This document shows, piece by piece, positions 34,131 through 44,901 of a stretch of 64,000 bases of DNA; position 1 is the stretch's first letter, and each line of letters begins with the position of its first letter. Made by a program: the position numbers and the translations under genes. The stretch covers positions 62,001 to 126,000 of the forward strand of contig JAHLKH010000045.1 of assembly GCA_025526915.1 (NCBI GenBank). The letters are read 5' to 3'. The notes under the pieces are model-generated. The model made no database searches, was not told the DNA's origin, and saw only the letters and a program-made list of their open reading frames with translations. The DNA is from Entophlyctis helioformis. Taxonomy: Eukaryota > Chytridiomycota > Chytridiomycetes > Chytridiales > Chytriomycetaceae.

Positions 34131-35012
34131 TCATCTGAACGCCTGGCCGCCCCGCGCAGATGGAGCGGCGTCTTCCTTGTATGGATAGTCCAGCGTGCGA
34201 TCCCGGCGACGCCACACCCACTTCTTGGTGCCGTTGGTCACATGTGTTCCCTGGACCATCACGGCATGCTCCGCCTTGAACTTGCGGATGAACACGGGGT
34301 CCCACAGCTCCCACGCGATCCCAAGATCCTTGCAGCACCGCATGAGCGCATTGCTCTTGCAGCCCTCCGACGCCGTCGGCAGCGAGTCCTGGCCGAAAAA
34401 GTCCTGCTCGCCACGTGCCTGCGACACAAAGCGGCCCAGACAGAACAGCGCATACTCGCGCGAAATGTTCTTGTTGTTGACCGTGTGCGGGCCGCGCGGC
34501 ACGAGGCCCCATCCGCCCGGGCCAAACGCGCGGTTGAGCATGCGACGGTACTTGATCTCGGGCAGGTACAGCATGCCGTCCGGCTTGACTTCCACGTCCT
34601 CGTAGGCAACGTCTTCGCTGAGGATCTTGACCACGTCCGGCGGGAAGGGCTCGGCCGAGATGCCGCGGTACGACTTGGTGAGGTCTTCAATGGCGATGGT
34701 GCCCTGGTCCTCGACAAAGATGCGCTGCTGCGTGGCCGCGTCGCTCGGCTGGGGATCGTCAATGTCGGCATCGGCGAACGTGTGGCCGCCATTCGCAGAG
34801 CCTGTATGCGTGTTCACACTCGCACCGGCGTTCCTGCTCACACCGGTGCTGCTGCTGCTGTTGCTTCGCATCGCCTTGGCCATTGAGGGCGGCTGCGAGT
34901 GCATCAGCTCGTTCTCAAAGGTCGATGCCGACGGAAACGCAGACATGTCCTGCGACGGCGGAGGCGCTGCGTGACCCGACGGCTGCTGCACCACACGGCG
35001 CTGCACAGACAT
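34131..35012 (-). CDS. MGM101: MGM101, mitochondrial Rad52-type recombination protein
   Basis: Single exon, 293 residues from ATG 35012 (yeast protein 269). MGM101 anneals single-stranded DNA and is needed to maintain and recombine mitochondrial DNA. The C-terminal core is nearly the fungal consensus: VEVKPDGMLYLPEIKYRRML, NRAFGPGGWGLVPRGPH, ISREYALFCLGRFVSQARGE, QDFFGQDSLPTASEGCKSNA, LMRCCKDLGIAWELWDPVFI. The N-terminus (MSVQRRVVQQPSG) is short and basic, fitting a presequence, then Ser/Pro-rich linker. The open frame extends to 35330, where it would overlap the thioredoxin reductase start, so I prefer the inner ATG. The stop lies 25 nt beyond the duplication border. Confidence 0.93.
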   Translation of the reverse strand: MSVQRRVVQQPSGHAAPPPSQDMSAFPSASTFENELMHSQPPSMAKAMRSNSSSSTGVSRNAGASVNTHTGSANGGHTFADADIDDPQPSDAATQQRIFVEDQGTIAIEDLTKSYRGISAEPFPPDVVKILSEDVAYEDVEVKPDGMLYLPEIKYRRMLNRAFGPGGWGLVPRGPHTVNNKNISREYALFCLGRFVSQARGEQDFFGQDSLPTASEGCKSNALMRCCKDLGIAWELWDPVFIRKFKAEHAVMVQGTHVTNGTKKWVWRRRDRTLDYPYKEDAAPSARGGQAFR

Positions 35013-35306
35013 GCTGCGAGTGTCTGGCTGCAGACGGGCACCACTCGGCGCCGGCCCGTGACTGGGTCGGACGCCAGATGCCGATGCGCTTGCACGGACG
35101 GCCGACGTAGGTGGGCCGGCCGCTCTCGTGTTTGCGCCTGCGACTGCCGGCCCGCCGTTGGCCGCACCGAACGTGCTCGCTGCAGGTGCGCCTGGCCCTG
35201 CTCTGTACGAGGCTGGCCGTGCGGCTGCTCTCGCAGCATCGCACGCCCCGCAGCGATGCCCACGCTCGCTGTGCCTGCTGCCCGTGTCCGAAACGCCGTG
35301 CAAATC

Positions 35307-36731
35307 ATGGTTCGACGCAAACCACAGCATGATCTTGGGCCGCCGCTCAGCAGTCGCCTTTGTTGGCGCATTAAGAAGCCACTTGGCTGGCGCAGGCTCT
35401 GGCTCTGGCTCTGGCGCTGGTGCGGTGCGGGAGCTGGAGCTGGCCGAGCGTCGTTTGCGTCAAGCTCGTCGAGCGCCCACAGCTCCGTCTCGGGCTCGGG
35501 CTCTGGCGCTGGTGCCGCCACGGCTGGCGCTGCGGCCGTCATGGCTGCTGCGGCTGGCTCGACCAACGAAAAGGTCCTTGCGGGAGCCACTGTTGCAGCG
35601 GCTGCCAAGGGCCCGCACAAGGTGGTCATTATCGGCTCTGGTCCGGCAGGCCACACCGCCGGTGAGAGCGCGCCGGCCTCGAGGCGCAATCGCTGGACCG
35701 CCGCCTGCATGCTGCACCGCTGACACACCAAGCGAATGCCGTGCGCATGCGAATATGGATCTCGCCCGACGCTTTCCGCATCCTGCCGGCCAGCCATCTA
35801 CTGCGCAAGAGCCAATCTGCAGCCAGTCATGTACGAGGGCTTCATGGCCGGCGGTGTCGCACCAGGCGGCCAGCTCACGACAACCACGGACGTGGAGAAC
35901 TTTCCTGGCTTCCCCGAGGGCATCATGGGCCCTGAGATGATGGACCAGTTCAGAAAGCAGTCGGCCCGCTTCGGCACGACGATCCACACCGAGACCGTGT
36001 CCAAGGTCGATCTCTCGCAGCGCCCGTTCCGTCTGTGGCTCGAGTCCAAGGAGAACGAAGAGCCTGTGCTCGCCAAGAGCGTCATCTTTGCGACTGGCGC
36101 CACGGCCAAGCGCCTCAACATTGCCGGCGAGGAAAAGTACTGGCAGGCCGGTATCTCGGCGTGCGCTGTCTGCGACGGTGCTGCACCCATCTACCGCAAC
36201 CGCGAGCTCGCCGTCGTGGGCGGTGGAGACTCGGCGTCGGAAGAAGCCACGTTCCTCACAAAGTACGCGTCCAAGGTGTATGTTCTCGTCCGTCGCGACA
36301 AGCTGCGCGCGTCCAAGGTGATGGCCGATCGCCTGCTCAAGCATCCCAAGGTGGAAGTCATTTGGAACACTGTCCCTGTCGAAGCCAAGGGCAATGGCCG
36401 CCTGCTGCAATCGCTTGTGCTCCAAGACACGGTCACCAAGGAGCACCGTGAGCTGCCTGTCAACGGCCTCTTCTACGCCATTGGCCACAAGCCCAACACG
36501 GACGTTGTTGCGAGTGGTGGAGGTGCCGACGGCAAAGGGCCGCAGGTTGAACTGGACAGAGACGGATACATTGTCACCAAGCCAGGCACGTCGTTGACCA
36601 ACATCCCAGGTGTATTTGCTGCTGGCGATGTTCAGGACAAGCGGTACCGCCAGGCTGTTACTGCCGCTGGCTCTGGCTGCATGGCTGCTCTGGACTGCGA
36701 GCGGTGGCTTGAGGAGCATGGCGAGGCATAG
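35307..36731 (+). CDS. TRR1: Thioredoxin reductase (NADPH), low-molecular-weight type
   Basis: Two exons (35307-35661, 35794-36731); 430 residues from ATG 35307 or 352 from ATG 35541. A flavoenzyme that reduces thioredoxin with NADPH. Seen: FAD-binding VVIIGSGPAGHTAAIYCARA, GGQLTTTTDVENFPGFPEGI, the redox pair CAVC in SACAVCDGAAP, NADPH-binding VVGGGDSASEEATFL, and FAD-binding GVFAAGDVQDKRYRQAVTAA. The longer start adds about 78 residues (MVRRKPQHDLGPPLSSRLCW...) rich in Arg, Trp and Ala, plausible as a mitochondrial presequence; the inner start would give the cytosolic form. The divergent start of MGM101 is about 295 bp away, so the two share a promoter region. Confidence 0.93.
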
Positions 36732-36837
36732 CCGTGTCTCTATCCACAAACGCAATGAAGAATGCATGTTGCTTGCACACGCTTTCCGTCCTGATCTCGT
36801 CAGCTTGGGATGTCATTGCCACTGAGATTCAGTCTGC

Positions 36838-39800
36838 ATGGACGATATCCACACGTTTGCAGCTGGTGTCCAAGGAGCACCGGCTGGGCCATCAGCAGGT
36901 GTCGGCAGCGCCAGCATACTCTTGCTATCGAAACATTCAACTCAAATGGATCTGACGCGCTCGCAGACGCGACTCAAGAAGGGTGCAACGTGCGTGCGTG
37001 TCCGACTGTCTGACTGCTGAGAGGGCTTGCCTTCCAGCTGTCGGCCAGTCTTCTGGCCAAAGTTGGAAGCACTCTCTTGCCTCTCTACCCCCATACACAC
37101 ACGCTGCCGTCTCTCCAGAGCCCTGCTGACAACCTTGTCACAGGAACCGTTCTGGCACACACAACACACAATCGAGTGCCAACCTTGACGGTCTGCGGTC
37201 CAAGACAGGCCTCAACTCGTCGCAGGTGTTTGCAAGCGGCAGTCGCCAGAGCATCCGCTCGTCGCATGTGGGTCTCGACAAGAAGGGCCTTGCTGGCGTA
37301 CCCGCACAGGCCGTTACCATTATCCGCGACGAAGACGGCAACGACGTGACGCCAGTGAGCCTCATGGCCGTCAAGCCAGTGCGCGGACACCACAAGGATG
37401 CCGGTGCGTCGGCAACCGACATGTCCATGACGAGCGTGCTCAAGGTGGGCCATCTGCTGCTGCCATTGTCCTGGGCAAGCCGCCTTGGTTCTCAACCGCT
37501 GTTATGCACGGGAATCTGGCGGCCATGTAGGAGACCGTGTCGGATGTCCTCAACCACCTCGAGCAGCTGTCAACCTCGTCGTGGAGTTCATCGGCCATGG
37601 GCAAGTCTGGCGCGAGTTTCGTGGCCTCGAGCCATGCAGCGTCTGGGTCAGAGTCCACGCAGCAGGATGATGATGACTCGTCGTCCGTCATGAGCAGCGA
37701 CTCGGTCGACGATGTCCGTGCCCGAACAGGTACGCCATCATGGCCGTCTGCTGCGGGCACCATCTGCAACTCGTGTGCTGTGCGTAAAATGACTGACACG
37801 CGATACGGTAGGATCTGGCCGTGCCACAAAGCAGTCTGCCAATGCACTGCCGGGCCTCTCGATGCAGCCCAAAATCCAGGCAGAGATCGATCCCAACAAG
37901 ATGATCCACGTGCAGCTGACAGAGACGAACACCATTGTGCTCCTGGACGTGCCCTCGGTCTGCGTGTCCAACGAGTCGGTCGACGACGCCACGCTCGTCA
38001 AGGCAGCCAACGCAAAGTACAAGGAGCTCAAAGCCATTCGCGCCAACAACGACAACTACGTTGAGCGAGGCATGCAGACGTTTGACAATGCACACAAGTC
38101 TAAGGATGTGCAGGCTACCGCACAGAAGCAGGCAAATGCTGAAGTCATGGTCAACCAGTGGGCCATCTTTGATGCCTACAATGAGGGATCGAGTCGCGTC
38201 GGCACAGCCGACCCTGAAGCGTACGTGCCATCTGTGCGCAATGCTCCAGTCAAGCTGCTGCTCACTCGAGACGTGCCATGCCATGGCACAAACAACACAC
38301 GTACAGAGCCAAGGATGTGGAAATGGAGGGTCTTGGCATCGAGTTTACGGCCGGCCCCGGATCGCTCACAGGCCATGTTGGTCTGGTGGAAGCCAGCGTG
38401 TCGGATCTCGGCTCGCGCAGCATCGCGCGGTCCAACTCTGTCTTTGCCCAGACGGGCGAAGAGTCGTCGAACGACATTGCCGCATCCAACACCAACACGC
38501 ACGCGCAGGTCGAAGCGGCACAGACGGCCCAGGCTCGTGCAGAGATGGAGCACAGCGCGGTGCTGAGTGTCAACTCGGACAAGCTGGTGCAGAGCCTGCA
38601 GCTGATGGAGCGTGCTGTGGTCGGCAACAACTACGAGAAGAAGCTCATCTCGTACCGCAACGTGGCCGATGCCGAGAAGATGGAGACGAAACGCATCCAG
38701 GAGATAATGCGTGCCATTGAGCGCGACAATGAGGAGAACAACATGGACGGATACGAGCGCGAGGGCAAAGGTGCAGAGAATGGCCATGCTGACCCAGGTT
38801 GGGGGTCTTGATCGCTGACTCTTGGTGCTTTGCGTGTCTGCAGAGGGCCAGAACATGTCCGAGATGGACCATCTCAACAACAACATCCCGACACTGCAGC
38901 TTCTCTGGTCGTACCGCTGCGAGCTGACACGCGGCCGCAGCGTGCTATACATGGCATGGAACAAGCAGAACGAGGACATTCTTGCTGTTGCGTATGGCGA
39001 GCCCAGACCTCCGTCAGGTGCTTCTCCCGGCCTCATTCTGTGCTGGTCGGTCAAGAACCCGGAGGTCTGTTGGGTCGCTCTCCTTGGTTGCTACGGACAG
39101 TGGATGTGTCGGTGCTGACAATGGGTGCTATGGCGATCAGTGGCCCGAGCGTATCTATACATCGGCATCGCCTGTTACGGCGATTGACTTTTCGCGCATG
39201 AACCCGGGCCTGCTGGCTGCGGGATTCATCGATGGCCGCGTCGCCATTTACGATGTGCGCCGTACTGACGACCGCCCAGCACTGGACGATAGGTGAGAAG
39301 CGTTCTGATGAGATTGCGCAGCAGTGATGCTAGTAGCTAACGGATCGTTTTCAGCGATATGAACGGCAAGCATCACGACCCAGTGTGGGAGCTGAAATGG
39401 GTTGAGCGTGAGCGAGTCATGGGCGACGAGCATTCGCGAGGCGAAACGCTAGTGTCCGTGTCGACGGACGGCCGTGTAACGCAATGGATCGTGCGCAAGG
39501 GACTCGAGTTTGCTGGTTCGTTCGAGTCCAAACCGGATGTCCTTGTGAACGACTGACTGACGATGTACCGGCAGATCTCATGACACTGAAGCGGCTCACA
39601 AAGCAGAAAGCCGCACCTGCAGCCACGTCGGCATCTGGATCAGGCGGAGCCAACACTGGAAGCGGATCTGGTGCTGGCAACAGTGGTGGCGGTGGCAAGT
39701 CCACTTCATTTATCGCTCGCCAAACAGGCGGCCTCTGCTTTGACTTTAATCCCAAGGACAGCAACATGCAAGTGCCATCCATCCATCCATCCATCGATTG

Positions 39801-40593
39801 TGCTGAGTGGCACCAACTGACAGTCGACTGCAGTTATCTTGTCGGCACAGAGGACGGTCATATCCACAAGTGTTCGTGCTCGTACAATGAGCAGTATCTG
39901 AGTACATTCTATGCCCATAACGGCCCTGTCAACAAGGTCAAGTGGTCGCCGTTCCTCCAAGGCGCGTTTCTCTCGTGCTCGTCAGACTGGACCGTGCGTC
40001 TGTGGAACCAGGACTCGGAAGAAGAGGTGTTCAAGTTCCAGAGCGGACGCGATTCCATCACAGACATTGCGTGGTCGCCGCATGCCTCGACTTGCTTTGG
40101 ATCCGTGTCGTCGGACGGCCGGCTCGAAATCTGGGACCTCCAGTTCTCAGTGTACGTTGCGCTCCCGACACTTGACCACCCCTGTAGACAAGCTGCCAGA
40201 CAAGCTGCCAGCCAACCCGCCATACAATGCTAACATGGAGCATGGCAATGCAGGCTGGACCCAATCATCAATCACAACGTGCTGGACCGCCAGCTGACGT
40301 CGATCATGTTTGCATCGCAGTCGCCGACGATATTGACGGGCGACGATTACGGAGCAGTGACGGTCTACAAGATCTGCCGCAACATGGCAAACGACGAGGA
40401 TGCGTCGACTGCAGGGATCATGGACACGCGCGCGGGCATGAGCGCGTATGACGAGCAGGTGCAGGCATGGAAGGGCCAGCAGGCGCACGCGCTCACAACA
40501 GTGATTATGGAGAAGAACAACGCAGGCTGGGCTGCTGCGTCTGCTGCTGCAGCTGCGGCCGCTACAGGCGCTGGTGGCTCTGCTGCGACGTGA
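36838..40593 (+). CDS. DNAI4: DNAI4/WDR78 (IC138) axonemal dynein intermediate chain
   Basis: Multi-exon; stop 40591-40593. Start is ATG 36838, or 36946 (MDLTRSQTRLKK). IC138/WDR78 is the regulatory intermediate chain of the two-headed I1/f inner dynein arm. The N-terminal half is charged and disordered, with KIQAEIDPNKMIHVQLTE. The WD40 half shows near-consensus family text: LLWSYRCELTRGRSVLYMAW, GLILCWSVKNPE, WPERIYTSASPVTAIDFS, DPVWELKWVERERV, GRVTQWIVRKGLEF, DLMTLKRLT, GGLCFDFNPKDSNIYLVGTE, DGHIHKCSCSYNEQYLSTFY, WSPFLQGAFLSCSSDWTVRL. These closely parallel human WDR78 rather than DNAI1, DNAI2 or WDR63. One intron near 39778 contains a CCAT microsatellite. TRR1 ends only 107 bp upstream. 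Confidence 0.92.
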
Positions 40594-40747
40594 TCTGGCC
40601 ATCGTCACTCCACTCGACCCACTGGGCTTCTTTCATTCGTTCATTCAAACAAAAAAGTCAATCTCGTCCATCATCCCGCTGTTGCCAGGCCGTGCTGCCC
40701 AGCCCCCCACCACAAGCCGACCCGTCAGACACGTTGATCCACACAAA

Positions 40748-43700
40748 CTACAGAAGCGGGTCGAATTCGCTGCGGTCGCGGCTCGTTTGCCGTATGGGCG
40801 ACGGCTGGGCAGAGGAAGGAGTGCTGGATGACGCGACGGATGGCGATGTGCCAAAGGGCGACATGGCAGGCTCCGTCGCTGATCCGCTTATGCCTGGCGT
40901 GAAGAACGAAGGGACAGCATTCACTCCTTGCATGTTGACCAGGGCTGTCTTGGCGCGGTCCTTGACGTCCAGCGAGTCGTCTTCAACAAGACGCCGGAGA
41001 CGGTCTTCGACGCCCATGCTGCGCAACAGAGCCACGCGGTCGGCAGACCCGGCGTCTTCGAGCCACGTGAGGTTGATGACAATCCATATTGCTGCAATGC
41101 GAATCTGTGCATTCTCGTGCTCCTGCAAACCACGCGCATGGTCAGCCAAGTCGCGTGCTGGCCATGACAAGAAACGATGACCAGAGACTGCGATACATAC
41201 AAGGAAAGTAAACGCCTTTTGCAGGAGCGCTTTGCGTCCCATGACAGCCGACTTGCGCTCGAGGCCGCCGATACCAAAATTCACGAGAATATAGAGCGTC
41301 TGCAGCACAATCTGTGCATGTCCATCCATGGTCATGAGCTTTCTTTCAAGCACCGAGAGGATGTCAACGTCGCCAAAGCCATCAAAGACGGCATCAACAT
41401 CCTATGCCGATCAATGCGGAAAGGGACGAGTTATTAAGAGGTACAGTGACTCGGCGAGGCAAGGCAGGCAACGAACCTCTTTGCCACATGCAATGTTGCG
41501 CAGCAGGTTGAGCGCCTGCTCTTGGATAAGCACTTCGTTGTCATCAATCAGTCTATAGCATAGGCTGTGTTAGGCATGGTATGCGAGGTGATCAACTCAA
41601 TCAAGGCAGATGACAAACCTCAGAAGACGCTGCCATCCGAGCTGCTGCATCACAATACCCTTGGTCGGCGAGTCGGTCTGGTAGATGATGTTCTTGAGGG
41701 CCCACACAGCATTCAGCCGCAGAGCGCGCTCGGTGGTATCAATGAGCTCGACGAGCCGCTTGACACCGCCCTGATCAAGGACAATCTTTTTCATGGGCGA
41801 GAAGTCGAGCACAATATTGCACAGTGTTGCAGACGCCTCGATTTGAACAGGCACGGATGGGTCGTAGAGGAGTCTGAAGAGCGGCGCAGCGATGCCGGCA
41901 TCCATGAGACTTGTGCGCAGATTTTTGACGCTGCGTGAGAGGCTTCGGGTGCAGCGGCAGGCAGCGATGCGGATGCCAGTGCTCTGATGGGAAAGCGACG
42001 CGACAATGACTGGGAGTAGCTTGGCATCAATGACTTGCTTGCGGCACTCTTCTCTGAGAGAGCACACGTCTGCAATTGCCAAGAGCGCGCTCTGTGTTTC
42101 AATGTGAGCAAACATGCCAGAGACTCGATCACAGCCTGATGCGCATCAGTTGCTTACTTCACGGTGCTTGTCGTTGGATACAAAGGATGACTGGCTGAAC
42201 ACAAAGTCTGGAGATCGCAGATTGCTGCTGTCCTCCTTGGCCTTGCTTGGTTTAGAAGATGTCTTGGCGTCGTCGTCTTGCTGGGAGGATACTGGATCGG
42301 ATGCGACGAGATTTGTCAAGGTCTGTGCAAGCTTGACAATAGCGTCGCCCTCGGCAGCAGCCAGTTGAAGGTCTGTGTTTTCAGCAACGAGGAAGCCAAA
42401 CAGCGCCATGGATCTTTCGCTGATGGTTGTCGGTGCAAACGAGACGGAAGAGGCAAGCAACGATGTGTCGCTGAAGAGGCGGATGACTGTGGGAAGGAGC
42501 AGCAGCGTGATGCTTTGCTGGTGCTCACGGGGGACAGATCCTGTGCGGTACATGTGGGTGATGCTGTCACACGGGCATTCGATCCTGTGTTAGCAAAGAG
42601 CAGTCAAAGGACACGCGCCAAGAGGGTCGAACGAACCAAGTTGCTGCAGCCAGACGCATGGAGGAGCGCTTGTCGCGAACAAGTGTAAAGAGGATGTTGA
42701 TGACACGCTCGCCGGTCGGCACTGGGATGCACATTGTCAGACGCAGCAGACAAGCCATGGTGATGCTTTTCGACTTACAGGACGAGTGGGCAACGGACTT
42801 GCTGACGCGTGGATTGTCGCGGCAGAGACTTGCGAGGGCATCCAGCACAGCCTCGTATATCTTGGGATACGTCGACCAACGCATGTCAAGCCAGCGGACA
42901 AGCAGCTGAGTGGCGCCTGCAGCCGAGATAGCATCCCGAGTTTCTGAGCTGTACTCTGAAATGCGTGCCAGGATGCTCGCAGCGACCTCCGCAATGTGAA
43001 CCTGGAGCGAGTGCGAGTCGGTTGCGCGGGCATCGGACAGGAGAGCGATGAGGCTGCGGATGTGCGTGGCCTTGAATGCAGATCAGCTCAGAGCCATCAG
43101 GAGCTGGCAGACACGCAGGATCGGAACCCGATCTGGACTCAAGGAGGCATGCATGCAACGCACCTGGCTGAGCTGGAAGACTTGCGAGGTAGGTACAAGC
43201 GGCCGCTGCACGATGGAGCGCAGAGCCCGCACGCCAGCATCGACTAGCTTGGCGTCGGACGAAGACAGCGTGTCGAGCAGCGGAGGAACAGCGCCAGCAG
43301 CGATAAGCGTCTCGACGTTGACGTAGCTGCCTGTCGCCGGTGGGTTCGACGGTTGGACGGTTTGATGGTTCGAGGGCGATATGGCAGCAAGGGCGGCAGG
43401 CCAAGATCCAGATGCGATATGTGAGCAGCTTGGTCGGGCAGACGGCAGGCGGGCGGCAGCCACGGGCAGACGCACTCACCGTTGGCCAGGCTGCCGACAA
43501 CAGTTGTGATTTCAATGGCCAGCAGCGGCTCAGCGGCATACGCCGAGAGACACTCGACAATCCTGCAGAAGCGACGGCGTTCAAGCGTAACGAGTGAGTG
43601 CCAGTGGTTGGCAGTAGCAAGGTGGCAGGCTGTGGCAGGGCGGCAGGTTGTGCTGCACGAGCAGCAGCAGGCAGCAGCGGCTGCAGACGACCGCAAGGCG

Positions 43701-43964
43701 TGAGCCAGCAATTGCTGGTGGTGGTGGCACAGCCAGCCTGCAGGTGCCGACCGAGCCAGGGCCGCTAAAGCAGCAAGCGAGGAGGCCTTACGTCGGGGCA
43801 AGGCCGAGCGAGTGCAGGTACAGGTCCTTCTTGGTGGGGTTGCCGATGATGGCGTTCTTGATGAAGCGCACGGCCGCAAGCACCTGCACGGGCGACTCTC
43901 GCTTGGCCAGCGTCTCGACGGCCTGTTCGTGTCGTGTGGAGCCAGCTGCAAGCGAGACCGTCAT
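40748..43964 (-). CDS. ARMC8: ARMC8/GID5 armadillo subunit of the CTLH/GID ubiquitin ligase
   Basis: Multi-exon; ATG 43964, stop 40748-40750. ARMC8 (yeast Gid5/Vid28) is the armadillo scaffold that docks substrate receptors onto the GID/CTLH E3 ligase, which degrades gluconeogenic enzymes in yeast. The first exon reads AVRFIKNAIIGNPTKKDLYL, matching the animal NAVIGNxxQK start. Later exons carry IRIAACRCTRSLSRSVKNLR, TSLMDAGIAAPLFRLL, TLCNIVLDFSPMKKIVLDQG, RLNAVWALKNIIYQTD and, at the end, QIRIAAIWIVINLTWLEDAG, all near-identical in spacing to animal ARMC8. A Ser/Pro-rich tail (about 55 residues) follows the last repeat and has no counterpart I know of. It converges on DNAI4 with about 155 bp between stops. 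Confidence 0.9.
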
Positions 43965-44061
43965 CGGATTGCTGAGTTTGCTTCAAAGGACGCATCTGGC
44001 CTTCAGGTGGATGCATTCGCGCAGCCTGGTCGGATCATTGGCACCACAACGCCATCCACCA

Positions 44062-44500
44062 TTCCAGCGTGTCTGCGGTACAGCGGCACCGTCAAGCCAG
44101 GCCGTGATGCATCACAGTCAGTTACAAGGTCGGTGCGATTTTTGTGTACCTCTGGCTCCTGTGTGATGGAGCCGAAAAACGACCAACAGGTGGTTTCATG
44201 GTGTAGTCGGTTATCACACCTGTTTAACACACAGGAGGTCTCCGGTTCGATCCCGGATGAAACCATTTTGCCCTGCTGGGCATCCGTTTTGCATCTCGAG
44301 ACATTCCTGCCACTCACAGCCCTATCTGGACGGCCCTGGCCTGCTCTTTTGCTGCCGCGGTGTGCGATGGCCGTCTTGTGTGGATTGCCGTCGAGAGAGC
44401 GACCAGAAAGGGAAGACGGGCGAGTGAAACTTGTTGATCTGCCATCTGGGACTGGCGGTGTGGCACAACTGGCATATCAACACAATGCCATTCATGTCTC
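44062..44500 (+). repeat. tRNA-bearing direct repeat, copy 2
   Basis: Same block as 6713-7164, same orientation, about 440 bp. It lies just upstream of the ARMC8 start. The 3' part has scattered substitutions relative to copy 1 (for example CTATCTGGACGGCCCTGG against CCATCTGGACGGCACTGG). Confidence 0.85.
44191..44264 (+). tRNA. tRNA-Val (anticodon AAC), copy 2
   Basis: Identical to the 6845-6918 tRNA across the mature sequence: same acceptor GGTTTCA/TGAAACC, anticodon loop TTAACAC, T arm with GGTTCGATCCC, and a following TTTT. Flanking bases differ, so it is an independent locus and probably functional. Confidence 0.95.
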
Positions 44501-44901
44501 TGTGGCCTTGACTTCACCTTGAAAGTCCTCTCTTTCATCCATGCATCTGCCGTCTGGATCACTGCCATCCCCTTGCTTGAATGGCTGATTCCGTGGTACA
44601 ATGCCGATCGCACGAGTTGAGCGTCCCTCTGTGCGGCTGGCATGGTGCCACTTGGCAATATCAAGACGTCCCTCCCTGTCCTCTGATCGCGCACACTTGC
44701 CATGCATCGCATTGACCACACCGTCCTTGTGAGCACCAAGACGCGTCTGCTCTGTAAAAGTTCCGCCACTTGGCCATGCAACACTCTCCAGCCTCGGCCA
44801 TCGTGGTACCAGCCGAGATCTCCCATCCTCGCGGCAGTGAAACAGCCGGCACAAACGCATGCCTTGAGTGCAGTGTACAGCATCGTTTATTGAAAGACAC
44901 A
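44501..44901. other. Spacer between the tRNA repeat and the propeller gene
   Basis: About 400 nt holding the 3' flank of the minus-strand propeller gene. No ORF with support and no further RNA gene seen. Confidence 0.35.

Noticed and set aside
34131..35330. MGM101 starting at 35330 (399 residues).
   Set aside because: It would overlap the divergent thioredoxin reductase start; the ATG at 35012 gives a family-like length and a basic N-terminus.
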